This document shows, one piece after another, positions 12,842 through 23,929 of a stretch of 64,000 nt of DNA. Source of the DNA: Atopsyche davidsoni (lineage: Eukaryota > Arthropoda > Insecta > Trichoptera > Hydrobiosidae); the NCBI GenBank assembly GCA_022113835.1, contig JAILWY010000026.1, positions 8,831,001-8,895,000 on the forward strand. The letters are read 5' to 3'. Numbering within the stretch: the stretch's first letter is position 1; every line of letters begins with the position of its first letter. The notes beneath the pieces are model-generated. The model saw only the letters and a program-made list of their open reading frames with translations, did not search any database and had not been told where the DNA came from. The position numbers were made by a program, and so were the translations under genes.

Positions 12842-14101
12842 CACAATGACTGCCGTGTCAGCCACCGGTGGCCGACACGACATACCTGACTTTAGCTTGT
12901 CATTCTGCCTGTCGGCCATGCGCCCTGTATTAAAATACTATTGAACATGGCCAGCACGGCCCTCTTCTATCTTCCTTCGATATGGCCTTAGGATATCTTC
13001 ATAGTTCTCAAAGATATGCTCATGAATGTGATAGCTATTTTGGTTGAAATAAAACAAAAGTTAACACGATTAGTATGATTAAAAACAAACATAAAACAAA
13101 TCTAAAAAAAGTTAAAGGTAGAAAATAAACATAACCAAAAATTAAAATTTATGTATTTTATTGAAACATCTTATACAATAATGTGGTTGAGTTGGACATA
13201 CTGGACAATATGTTTGCAGTGCATAATTTGAACAATTTTGTACCATATTCATGTCTTTTTTGCTTATTATATTGCCGGAAACTAATTCGCCCACGAAATG
13301 GAACTATGCTCTCGTCAACACATTAGGAGTGAAATACTGTGAAAAATTTGAATTGAGTGTCCAGCAATCCTCTAATTTTGTTAAGACAATCATTTTTATT
13401 AGCTTCTTCATTGTTCATAAAGTGAAGCATGCGCAGCAATATTTCGAATCTATTTAGACACATCAACTTTTTGACAAAAGGTTGACTAAGCATTTCGTCT
13501 TTTGACCAGTAGTCAGTAAGCTTTGGTAATTTTTTTATACCCATGTATAAAATAATGATATGACTTTTGCATGGATGTTGTCAAGTTATAAGGTTTAAAC
13601 CTGGAATTTCCGTATATGGAATTACACTTGGCTGATTCCCTTTCGCTTCTATCCATTTCTTCTATCGATGGGGTATGGCTATTACTTGATGTGCTGGGCA
13701 TAATCCCATCTTCGCTTTCAGTATCAGATACAATAACACGACATTTTTTTGGATCTTATTGGATGTTGAATATATGAATCGTTGCTTTCGATTGATGTCC
13801 ACCGATTTCTACTGTGCTGTGCTTCAATGACTTCCATTTGCAAAATATCCTTGCAAATGATAGTACTAAATATATACAGGTTGTGCACTGCACTGCAGGT
13901 TACAACATGGTGGCTGACCCGGCACCATCTATAATATTTTACCATTGGCGCCGTGTCAGCCACCGGTGGCTGACACATCAAAAAACACAATAAATCATCT
14001 CAAAACAAATGAAATAATTGTATTTCGACACATTATATTAAATTAAACGTGAAAACTATTTTTGGACATTTTACGAAAATCCTATTTTGGCGGTCAACAT
14101 G
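12842..14101 (-). mobile_element. piggyBac-like DNA transposon, internally deleted
   Basis: TTAA target duplications flank the element at 12838-12841 and 14102-14105. The termini are related: CACAATGACTGCC on the left and, reading inward, CATGTTGACCGCC on the right. Each half holds a copy of a 24-bp palindrome whose core is GTCAGCCACCGGTGGCTGAC (12855-12878 with one mismatch, 13953-13976 perfect). The transposase remnant inside lies on the - strand. The 1.26-kb length is about half that of a complete element. TTAA duplication and a transposase match make the class assignment firm. Confidence 0.85.
13150..13990 (-). pseudogene. piggyBac transposase pseudogene
   Basis: Several - strand frames match piggyBac transposases in order. 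A MGIKKLPKLTDYWSKD segment with a following RFEILLRMLHF helix lies at 13323-13544. The first catalytic-domain block (VDESIVPFRGRISFRQYI) lies at about 13260-13319. A one-base frame change in an A-run then leads to KRHEYGTKLFKLC. After that the reading runs into an unrelated short tail with a stop and a possible AATAAA at about 13152. The rest of the catalytic domain and the cysteine-rich C-terminus are missing. An N-terminal stretch (13513-13990) is split into separate frames. The gene is clearly dead. Confidence 0.8.
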
Positions 14102-14772
14102 TTAACTGATAAACAAGGAAATAAATAAAAAATGTTAAATGCACACCTTGCAGCAAGGCAAAGCGTGTTTTTCAGCTGAAGTTGATTTGCACAACTAGTT
14201 ATTAGATAATAAAATATAATGCTTTGGATATTTTAGTACTTCTGTAAATTTCATAATAATCTGGTTCCAACCAAATGCTGAATACTAATAAAAAATTATT
14301 TTGGATGGATATAGTAATTGAATATCCGTTTCATTTCTAGTCTAAACTACTAAGCATGTCACTAATGAATTCTTCACGCACAACGTCGGCATCATTGCCT
14401 AAAAAAAATATATTTATGCAGAATCATCAAGAATACCGAACTTATTTAGCAGGTATACCTAATATTTTAAAGTTTATAATGATGATGTTATAAATTATTT
14501 TCATAAAATAAAATACGTAATATTAGCATTTAAGTACAATTTAAAATATTGTGAGGTCTCTTTTTATGAGGACAATTTTTATGCGGTTAGATATTCATTT
14601 TACTTTTTTTAGACAAACGATGTAAACATAGACTTGTTTAGGAAGCTTATGTTATATAAATATATATATTATATATATTTTTTAATATATGTATATGGGA
14701 CCCTCAAGATTCACTCCTTTCACTACATATAACATGGACTGCTAGTTGTTTTAAAAAAAATGGCACTGCAGC

Positions 14773-14986
14773 AATGTTTTCTGACCCAAAAGGTCAGAGT
14801 CGAGCATTGTTTTTGCAGCGGTTTTTGCAGATTTGATTTTTGTAGCCTGCCATTTCCAAGCCAACCGTGAATTAATTAAACATAAGCGTGTTGTTTCTAC
14901 TTAGTATTCAGGGCTGTAGAACACTATTAGTGCACTTCAATATTGTTAATTTTTGCTCGACTCCGACTCTGATGTCAGAAAACATT
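14773..14986. repeat. Inverted-repeat (foldback) element
   Basis: The arms at 14773-14806 and 14954-14986 are inverted copies. Both read AATGTTTTCTGAC outward, then a CAGAGTCG block, then GAGTCGAGCA, with small differences. A related partial copy in direct orientation lies in the first intron of the DHRS7B-like gene (about 16243-16340, sharing CATTGTTTTTGCA and neighbouring bases). This suggests a low-copy MITE-type family. Confidence 0.55.
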
Positions 14987-15107
14987 TAACACGGATCTGA
15001 GCAATTTGACAACTGTGATTACAATCTGAAAAATCCGAGGACTTTGGTCGCACAAAAACTAGATATTTTGCACAACATAATCGCAGCCACCAATTTGCTG
15101 GCAGGCT

Positions 15108-15175
15108 CCATCACGCACACGCACACGCACACACACTCACACTACACGGACACTCACAGCACTCACACAGACGCA
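15108..15175. repeat. Imperfect CA/CACG microsatellite
   Basis: ACGCACAC/ACACTCAC units run for about 65 bases, some 260 bases upstream of the DHRS7B-like start codon. The open frame over it (15044-15241) is a low-complexity Thr-His reading and not a gene. Confidence 0.7.
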
Positions 15176-15435
15176 CTGACGTACATTCGGCGCGGCTTGC
15201 TGCGAGAAGCACACGCGTTCGACGTGCTTTCTGCCCTTTAATCTTGCAAAACACTTGAAACTCTTATCTGAATTATCGAATCCACCAAACTTTGTATGAT
15301 AAGTGAGTGCGCGTATATAATATGTGGTGATAGTGACATTGTTCAGTTTTGTAGGTTACGACAGCTTGTTTCTCGTCGTGAGGATAATGTGACATGTGAT
15401 AAATATTGGCCTGACTAAAACGACAGCGAGTTGCA

Positions 15436-18099
15436 ATGGCACTGAACGACGTGAAAGATGTGAAGGGTGCCGATGGGTTCCTGGGGAATCCGATCCAGTG
15501 TATATTGTGGTTCCTGAAGTCAATATGTATTCCTATGTCGATACCATTTTTTATCATGAGGTACATCAGTAGCATCAACATTAAAAAACAAAGAGCTCGT
15601 CTCCGCGACAAGGTAACGCTAGCAAGTATATGTTTTTCTTTCAAATAGTCCTTGAGATCACAAACCTGATTGTAACTCATTAAAACACATACACCTTGAT
15701 CTTTACTTCCTTATACATATTTTTAGCTAACCCCGTTTGCATTCATTATAAACAATGCCAAATCATTTTAATTGAAAGTATCCTATGAAATATTATCCCA
15801 AAGAATGAATCACTCAGTCACCTTGGACCTGTAGATAATTAAATATATTTTTTGTGTAATAGGATTTTTTTCTTAGCTTTTAATGAATAAAATATGAACA
15901 TATTGTTTCCTATATTTTAAGACTGCAAAATGAGTTGGCGTTGAAATGGAAATCAAATATTTTTTAATGAATCGGTCAAAGTCTTTGAGATGTATCTTAT
16001 CATAATTTAAAAATAACACTATTTTTGTATTGCTTATCTATATATCTATCACTATCAATCTAATATTTTTTAGGGAATCGGTCAAAGTCTTTGAGATGTA
16101 TCTTATCATAATTTAAAAACAACACTATTTTTATATTGCTTATCTATATATCTATCACTCTAATTTTTTTAAAATCATAATCCATTTTATTAAAAAAAAA
16201 TTAAAATATTTAATTTAATGGTAGTAACATTAAAATTTATCAGAAAAGGTCAGAACTTTTGATTGATCCAATCAGAGAAGTCAAACATTGTTTTTGCATC
16301 GCTTTGGTGATATGATTTTAGTAGCTTTGAATGTCATTATAATTTGAATTTGTATTAAATAAATATTTTAATAATAATATGGTTGTAACAAAGACATTAA
16401 AATTAAAGCAGATGTTTATCTTCTCCCTCCTCCTTTCCTTTTGTGCAATGTTTCATAAAGGTTTTATTAATATTTCAATCCTATTTGTGATAAAAAATTT
16501 ACAGTGGCTTTTTTAACCAGCCACTCAGTTATCCATAAATTAAATTACGTAGTCAATTGGTTCATGAGAGAAATTCTGAATTTATTATGGTGATATGATT
16601 ATAAAAAAATTTATCTCAATTGCCAGTTTCACCATCAATATTATCAAAATAACTATTGCTTAGTTAAAATTATTTAATGTTTCGAGATTACGGCCTACTA
16701 ATTTACTATGATTTTAGGTTGTCGTAATAACAGGAGCTAGCTCTGGGATCGGAGAAGCAATGGCTCACCATTTTTATGCTCAAGGATGTCGTCTCGTTCT
16801 AGCTGCCAGGCGTATCGATGAATTAAATAGGGTGAAGGCTGATCTCTTGAGTATTCATTCTGTAAGTATTAGATATATCTTTTTATGTTACCACTTATAT
16901 AAGTGTTGGAATTTACCAAAATATCTAAAAAATGCAGTATTTCTTAATATCACGGGTTTTTTTTTCGTTGACATATTGAAAAGTAACTTTTTTGCTTACT
17001 GTTAAATTATTACAGACGGTGCCTACTCATCCTCCAGTTGTCATGCAAATCGATTTGTCCGAGCTAAATAATCTCACTGGCCATGTTGCCAAAATATTGG
17101 AAATGTTTGGTCACATAGATATTTTAATAAACAATGGTGGCATAAGTTTCAGAGGTCATGCTGCAACTACCAACATTGACGTAGATATAAAAGTAATGTT
17201 AGTTAATTATTTTGCACAAATAGCTCTCACAAAAGGTAAGAAATGATCTTTGCAAGTATTTCATATTTAATTAAGAAAAATAATTAAGAAATATTATCTG
17301 CTTAATAATTAATTAAAATATATTTGTATTTTACTAGTGGTTTTCTTTTAGTATTAATTATATTTAATTGTAGTGAATTTTATACTAACTTAATTCTTTT
17401 ATTTCAGCTGTTATTCAGCCCATGATAGAACGTAAATCAGGGCATCTAGTTTACATGAGTTCTCTCCAAGGAAAGGTTGCTCTTCCGTACAGATCTGCGT
17501 ATGGAGCTTCTAAACACGCCCTTCAGTCATTCTGCGATTCCTTGAGGAGTGAAATAAAGAAACACAACATTAAAGTTACCGTCATCTCACCTACTTACGT
17601 TAAGACATCCCTGTCTGTGAATGCTTTAACAGGATCGGGAGATAGATATGGGCGTAAGTAAAATTAATTGTTTATTTATTGTATCTAAATATTACTACTA
17701 ACCAACAAACGAGGTCTCCTTAAATTATGAATTTTGTTGTGATCATTTAACATGGTATGTCAGTCTTCCCTTTTCGATGATACCATGACCTTTCGATAGA
17801 TTCTGTATGGTTATTAGAATATTGTTTGCTCTCTCTTATTTTTATTTCACTGGACTGTGAGACATTGTTACAAGTTTAAAAACATAGGCTTTCTTTTTAC
17901 AGATATGGATGAAAAAACAAATAAAGGAATATCTTCCGATGAAGTCGCTCGGATAACGTTGGATGCCGTAGCAAGAGAGCAATCACATGTCTACGTGGCT
18001 CCGTTAGTTCATAGAATGGTCGTGCACCTGAGAAGTATCTTTCCCTCGGTCTACGAGAAAATATTAGTACACATAGAAAAGACAAGTGCACCATCGTGA
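15436..18099 (+). CDS. Dhrs7b: DHRS7B-like short-chain dehydrogenase/reductase
   Basis: A classical SDR oxidoreductase of the DHRS7B type. The mammalian member is a peroxisome/ER membrane NADPH-dependent enzyme linked to ether-lipid synthesis (acyl/alkyl-DHAP reductase). Five exons join in frame: 15436-15612, 16718-16861, 17016-17235, 17408-17653 and 17903-18099, giving 327 residues, the normal family length. A hydrophobic N-terminal segment (about residues 18-42) should anchor it. The cofactor motif TGASSGIG is at 64-71 and NNGGIS is at 146-151 (usual NNAG, here with Gly). The catalytic tetrad reads N171, S199, Y212 (YGASK) and K216. [14 protein letters not shown] and SGDRYG match the family C-terminal half. 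The start chosen is the first ATG of the exon. The gene converges on TMEM11 (- strand) downstream. Confidence 0.93.
15961..16172. repeat. Tandem duplication, 106-bp period, in DHRS7B-like intron 1
   Basis: ATCGGTCAAAGTCTTTGAGA and the following ~85 bases recur 106 bases later (15971 and 16077) with only a few substitutions, such as AAATAACAC versus AAACAACAC. The near identity suggests a fairly recent duplication. Confidence 0.85.
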
Positions 18100-18116
18100 T
18101 TGTTAAATGATGACAA

Positions 18117-18122
18117 AATAAA
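18117..18122 (+). terminator. Polyadenylation signal of the DHRS7B-like gene
   Basis: AATAAA lies 18 bases after the stop codon, and an overlapping AAATAA run follows. It would give a very short 3'UTR. Confidence 0.6.
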
Positions 18123-18199
18123 ATAACCTAGTTTGTCTAGTATTAACGTTTCAATATAAAATAATTTTGAAGACTGAATTTTGAAAAAACTTCAGTAAA

Positions 18200-19140
18200 A
18201 ATGGTACAAACTATGAACTTGCGACAACAAAGCTATTATTAGTATATCCAACCTTACCAAATGTGTTTTATTCTTAGTGAAAAAATTTTTACAACCCCAT
18301 ATAACTGATTGTTTACATTGACATTGACTGAATGCATTTAATCCAATCAAATAAAACAATACTACTAATAGTTTCAATATTAAAATATTCTAAAAAAAAA
18401 GTTTTTCCCATGAGAGCAGTGTTTTACTTAGAAAAATTATGTTAACTAAGAAGAAACCAGGGTGGGAGAGCATTTTTTTTAATTTACTGATGTATTAAAT
18501 TATTATTCATGTTGATTTTACTATATTTTTTTATGACATATATTGAAATGAAAAAGAGAAAGATGTGGGTTAGTTAATTTTCTAGTAGATCAAGTTAAAT
18601 TTTACTTTAGAGAGAAAAAAATAACATGGCCAATTGTTGAGATGCGATGATTAAAAAAAATCAGCACGTTGATTTAATTTGCATGTTCTACAATTAATTG
18701 GTTGAGGTTAAACGGAGAGACTAAGTCTCCAATTTAGAAAAAATCATATGTGTACTCTCGAGTTCCTAATATAATGTTTAAATTCTTTCCTTTCTAATTA
18801 ATTAATCAATCATATTTATCAATTTGTTTTTGGTTATTTATTGTATGTATAAAATAATATTTGTTGGGATACCCTTTGCCTATGTAACTGTGATTTTTTT
18901 ATTTTGTATTTGCATTTATATATTTTTAAAAATGAGTAATACAAGCAAACTTTTTTTTATTATTGTTCTTTTGTTGGCTTTAACATTAAAAGGGTTTTCA
19001 CCTACAGTCAAATGTGTTTTATTTTTGTAGTTTACCCTTACAACCTTAGACAAAATTAGATAGGTTTTTCGAATTTTTTTGATATTGCATCTCCGAGTTC
19101 TTACATAAATGCCATCACATGTTAAAACAATAAAAAGATC
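18200..19140. other. AT-rich spacer after the DHRS7B-like gene
   Basis: Low-GC sequence with T- and A-runs. The frame at 18824-19030 translates to a very hydrophobic string, as expected by chance in T-rich DNA. I see no gene. Confidence 0.4.
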
Positions 19141-19144
19141 CTAA

Positions 19145-19860
19145 TGGTCTTTAGAATTATTGGTACTCAGGATTTTTTTTATCAAAATTCAAAAGTAAAC
19201 ATAGTTCATCATGAACATCAGTTTGGAGAAAGTTGTGATTATCCCTGCAAAGTTGTGTTATTGATTTGATTTTTAGGAACATTGAGCAGGTTTATGAAGC
19301 TGTAAATTTTCATGCAGGTTAGTTATCATTTTCGATTAGCATTCAGTTCCAAGATGAAGCATATTTGCTTTCAACCGTTCTATTGAAGCAATTGAGCAAC
19401 TATTTTTTTTTTGAGGGTAATGAAATGCTGTTGAAAAAAGAGAAAAAGAGGTTTTTTTCTGGAAATGAAACTTAGCAGATAGGCATTCTTCCCATCTTTG
19501 TGATAGCTACGACTGAGGTTTTTATAAAGGTAACTGCAAGGTTTGATGACAATATCAAAGAATGTAGTCATTTACTTGTCATGTTTAAAAAAAATACTGA
19601 ATGAAAAATCCCCATTGAATACATACAAAAATGAAAAGATATTACCTGTGGTAAGAAGCAGATTCTGTGGGGCAACTGTGATCATCTCTTCTGATGCAAA
19701 ATAGACCATATAAAATTTACAGCTCAGCTGCACCAGTTGAATATCCTGTGTGATATTGTGCTAACTGTTTTTTACTTTTGCCTGGGATGACTTCAGAAAA
19801 AAAATTGAAGTGTTGAAAATGGCCCTCAAGAAGAGTTCTGCACTGGAGACATAAATTATC
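19145..19860 (+). other. Coding-like but broken block
   Basis: Short + strand stretches look protein-coding but are interrupted by stops and frame changes. They include VNIVHHEHQFGESCDYPCKV (about 19195-19254), NIEQVYEAVNFHAG (about 19279-19320) and FAWDDFRKKIEVLKMALK, which runs through SSALET to a TAA near 19852. No conventional splice sites join them. Parts of the - strand are also open, so strand is uncertain. This may be an old pseudogene or mobile-element remnant; I recognise no family. Confidence 0.25.
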
Positions 19861-19957
19861 AATCAAACGGATAAAGTACATATAATACATGCTTCAATTG
19901 ACCAAATTTAACCACTTCGTATTAAATTATTGCAATAAAAATTCCTATTTTATAACC

Positions 19958-20350
19958 ATGTCTCTAATATCGTCTACAAATGCCTGGTCTGAGCCTTTCG
20001 AGGATGACCAAGGCATATTATCAAAAAACTACCCTGAAATTGTAAGGAATGTGTAAGTAAGTAAACAAGAAACAATGTTAATTTTCCTCATATATATATT
20101 TTAACTTCATCCAGTGACTATATGGGTTATAGATGAATTTATAAATAAAAAAATAAATAGGAAGTTTTGAAGCTTAAATTATCTACTTAAATGCATTTTT
20201 AGGGACCCACTAGGTTTTTTTTTGGAGATTGAACCTGCTAATAATGATGTTAATTCTATGTCAGTACTTCGGACTCATCTATGGAATTTTGAGATAATGG
20301 TTGTGACAGCACTCTGCTTAGCATCACATTTTTTCCAATTCCAACATTGA
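19958..20350 (+). CDS. Unassigned two-exon small protein, probably tail-anchored membrane protein (80 aa)
   Basis: I do not recognise this gene. Exon 1 (19958-20052) opens at ATAACCATGT and ends at the strong donor GTAAGT. A 150-base AT-rich intron ends in CATTTTTAG, and exon 2 (20203-20350) closes with TGA. The phases agree (two bases plus one, forming Val). The 80-residue product starts MSLISSTNAWSEPFEDDQG and has an acidic middle (DPLGFFLEIEPANND). It ends with a hydrophobic segment at about residues 61-78 (FEIMVVTALCLASHFFQF) and then QH, the layout of a tail-anchored protein. An in-frame upstream ATG at about 19890 would add 23 residues. AATAAA follows 41 bases after the stop. It lies between the convergent DHRS7B-like and TMEM11 genes. 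Splice sites, phase and polyadenylation signal all agree, but no homolog is known to me. Confidence 0.5.
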
Positions 20351-20391
20351 TTATTTTACATTTTAAATGACACTAAGAACAATACACAAGC

Positions 20392-20397
20392 AATAAA
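20392..20397 (+). terminator. Polyadenylation signal of the small two-exon gene
   Basis: AATAAA, 41 bases after the TGA of the 80-aa reading frame, on the same strand. Confidence 0.45.
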
Positions 20398-20399
20398 AC

Positions 20400-21954
20400 T
20401 ATTTAGTTGTCTTAATAACATAAATTGCAATAATCGTTTTAGTCTGACACTAGATACTTAATGCAGACAATTGAACATAAATGCATGCCTTGATCAAAGA
20501 AGCGTCTACACAGTGTCTAGTAATTGTCTCTGTATGACTGATGGTCTTTAATATTACAGTTGCAATACTCCCAAGACAAATATCATCAAAATTCAGAGAT
20601 CAGATAAATACACACATTAGAAAGGTTACAAGGATCTAATAATTGTACTGGAGGATAAGAAAAACAATATTAACAGTGTGTTTAGCTTCATGTTGACGAC
20701 AATAATATTTACAAATAAATTACAGTAATTCTTCTTTTAATAAAAACATTGTACCTTTTGACACTACAATAATCGTTTCATGTTGCTTATATTCTTCAAC
20801 TTTTTATTAAAGTTACCAATTTAGAAAAAAAAAAACTATAAAAATGTACTAGCTATGAGAGAACGTACTACCAAAGAATTGAGTAATTCTGAAATATTTT
20901 TATGTTGTATAATTACTTTTTCAATGGATTAAAGACATTAATTGTTGATTGTAGTTTATTCAAAGAGTAGTCAGACTATTAAAAAAACCAACATGTAAAA
21001 TTTTCAAATGGTATTGGTACCTGTTAAAAAAAATAAGTTTAAGATATTTTTGATCATTACTTATTTAATGAATCGATAATACCGAATCAATAAAATAGTA
21101 CAGTATCCTTACTTTACTACCCTTGTTAGAAAATATGTCGTTTCTCTGAAATGTCTGATGGAACATCCTCATCTGTATTATAAAAATATATAGTTTTTCT
21201 TTTGTAATTCATACTTTACGATAAATCACCAATTTAATCCATAATAACCATAGAAATGATCAAAAAATTAAATAGTCATACTTTCATTTTTATGTTGTAA
21301 ATTCATAGAACTTAGAAATTGGTAGTCATGTAAATTGTTTTACAATAGGCAAACATAAATACTCAAATGAAAATGTATATTAACTCACAATAAAAAACAA
21401 AATCAAATTAAATTTATGCTTTCAATTACCATCACTTCATCAAACAGTAATTTTATTACATTTGAAAGATCTAAGAGTGAATATATAAAATCAAATCAGA
21501 AAACGAGATTTCAAAAAATTAAACTAGATTTCTTAATATTGATTAAGCTTAATATTTATTTACATTTATTTTAAAGTCAGAATGATAATTCTGATGAAAA
21601 ATAAATGTCTTGATAAATAAATTAAATTCTTAGCTAACAGTGAAGAGTTATAGAGAAAAAGATCTAATAACCTTTTAAAAATTACAGAAAAAATTGATGA
21701 TTTCATCAACCGAAGGTTGATCTTGTTCATAGATATGATAGAGGGCGTTTCGCTTACGTTATTAAAATATCCTTTGAAATCTGTTTCAAAGGCTTACCAC
21801 AGGAACAATCATTAATTAAAAGAACTATTCGGTAAAATTTCCTATCCAAATCAATATTAGACATATGGAATTATATTGCATAGTAGCATCATAACACTTT
21901 CATGCTAATCTACAAAATGCAGAAGCAGCTACCTTCACATTGTAAGCATTGAGC
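20400..21954. other. Spacer between the small gene and TMEM11
   Basis: AT-rich sequence with no open frame that I can support. It should include the TMEM11 3'UTR on the - strand. TTTATT strings (AATAAA on the - strand) near 21553-21570 are possible polyadenylation signals. Confidence 0.35.
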
Positions 21955-23059
21955 CTATTTGAATATCTTATACATCCTCCACAGGCAGACTAAGGCAGCT
22001 GCAAAAGACACAGAGCAGTGAAGAACAATTTTTTTAGTGTTATCTGTTCGGACTAAAACCAGTGGAGATGCGGAAGTCAATTCCGATAATACTGGAAGAT
22101 GAGCTAATCTCTTGGGATTCTTTTCTTGCTGGTATTTGCAGCACGGATCCCATTGCCATGATAATGTATAACAACCCGCAGAGAGTACGGAAACAACTCC
22201 AAACGGTACGCAGATGAGGGGCTTCGATACTGCTCCTGAAAAGTCAACAGAAAAATGTGAATATTTCAATGATCTAGTACTTAGCTTTTTTTAAAAGATT
22301 TATAATGTACATTCTAACTCCTGTTTGTTGTTTCAAATTTTATCGAATAAAAGTGTGTCAAAATTTACAGGAAGAAATTATAGCAAAAAATAAATATTAA
22401 TATGCCTGCCTGCTGAAAAAAAATGTGTAACTTTGTTTGTACTGTTGACACTACAAAATGAATAGAGACAAAACAAAATAAACAACAGAGGTTATAAAAC
22501 TTTACCTGAGACGATACTGGTGAGACCAGTATAAACTGCTAATTTATGCAGTATATTTCCTACAACTATCCACCGCGACGTTTCCTCTGCCAATCGTTCG
22601 GGTTCGATTACAATAATGGCACAGCCCGCTTCCAGGGCTCGCTCCAGCTCCATCTCAAATTTGACAAGAGCATTTTCACTATCATAAACCTCCTTGATAA
22701 CAGCAACATTGGATGGCCGTAACTCTCTGCAAAAGTCAACAACATTTACATAACAATACTAAACAATGCGATTGCAAAATTATCATTCCAGCGTTCAATA
22801 AAGCGAGTGAAAAGTGCGATTAACAGACGTGAATTGCACAAAATTATTACAAATTTAGATTAAAAAAAAATAAGCATATAGTCAGATGACGATTATTCTC
22901 GGATAAATATGAATGTCATTGTGTACTGGATGATTGTAAATGCAATACAGACATGAGCGTTTGTTTTCGATGTGATATAATTACTTAATAATGCTTATAT
23001 GTTGCAAAAGAATAAGATTAAAATGTATCAACTAACCCGTCTATCGGATCGTCCGTCAT
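21955..23059 (-). CDS. Tmem11: TMEM11 / PMI homolog, mitochondrial inner-membrane morphology protein
   Basis: TMEM11 (Drosophila PMI) is an inner-membrane protein that shapes cristae and mitochondrial form. Three exons on the - strand: 23037-23059, 22506-22726 and 21955-22235, joined by GT-AG introns of 310 and 270 bases, giving 174 residues (human about 192). It begins MTDDPIDG and continues with the conserved block VIKEVYDSENA, FEMELERALEAG, IVIEPERLAEETSRWI and VGNILHKLAVYTG. Two predicted membrane segments lie at about 66-84 and 87-107. The signature SWQWDPCCKYQ is at 107-117 and a hydrophobic C-terminal stretch at about 151-170. The ATG at 23057-23059 is chosen because the resulting short first exon matches the family. 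The frame read continuously from 22269 includes intron and is not real at its start. Confidence 0.94.
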
Positions 23060-23677
23060 GTTTTCGGTTTGGATTGAGAAATCACTACATATGACTTTAC
23101 ACAGTGTCTCGTTTGACTAGCGTTGTACAAAAATGGCGCAGTCTACCAACAGACTCAAATAAGTGAAGACAAAATAAGCACGCAAAAAAAACCCTACATT
23201 ATATTTATAAATTTATAATCCAAAAATAATATTAATAATATTTTTATAGTAAAATATAATTTTTTGGATTTTTAAATCGAAATTTATCTTTACTATCAGT
23301 AGCATTTCCGTTTTGTATTTATTTTTAAATGCAATCGTCTACCGACGTAAAAAATATTTTTTTATGTTGTTGTAGAAATAAACAAGAAAATTTTAGAGTT
23401 GATGGAAATATATAAGCAATACAAAGTAAAGAAAGATAAAATAAAAAAAACTGTGAAGTCCTTCGAGCATGGATAATACTTTTTTATTATATAATATTCG
23501 GATCTTAATGTACAACTTGTCTGATTTTAAATATATTATTATTATTCCCATTTGCATAATCTTGTAAATACTTTAAATATTAAAAATTATACAACTGTAT
23601 ATATATATGCATGTGTATTGTGTAAATCAAATAACTGTACTCAATCATATAAATTATATCAACAAAAAAGATAAATA

Positions 23678-23929
23678 TTATTTCTTCATCGTTTTAGCGT
23701 TAGTATAACTTTTTAATTTGTAGTAGCAGTGATTTATTTTAAAATAAAACCCACATTTTCGTATGCATGTAACATATCTAATTATATGCCAAACAACATG
23801 TATAAATATTTCCGACAGTTTGTCGTTAGTCAGAACAGACAGGAAGGAAATGTTATACTCGTCGTGAATACAAATTAGACTACAGATACATTCACCATCT
23901 TTCTTCTGACACCACACAATGTGAGTCAT
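23678..23929 (-). CDS. Candidate small open reading frame (83 aa), unassigned
   Basis: An intact frame opens at GTGCCGCCATGAC, a strong initiation context, and reads MTHIVWCQKKDGECICSLIC with further Cys/His/Tyr-rich sequence. The 5' half has near-normal base composition in an AT-rich region, while the 3' half is AT-rich and may be read-through of an intron. It lies about 620 bases upstream of TMEM11 on the same strand. I recognise no domain and see no AATAAA just downstream. It could be a small gene, a first exon, or chance. Confidence 0.25.
   Translation of the reverse strand: MTHIVWCQKKDGECICSLICIHDEYNISFLSVLTNDKLSEIFIHVVWHIIRYVTCIRKCGFYFKINHCYYKLKSYTNAKTMKK

Noticed and set aside
15273..15680. 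135-codon - strand frame
   Set aside because: It overlaps the first exon of the DHRS7B-like gene in antisense, and the sense gene explains the sequence.
18824..19030. Hydrophobic 68-codon frame
   Set aside because: T-rich DNA gives Phe/Leu/Ile strings by chance, and there is no supporting context.
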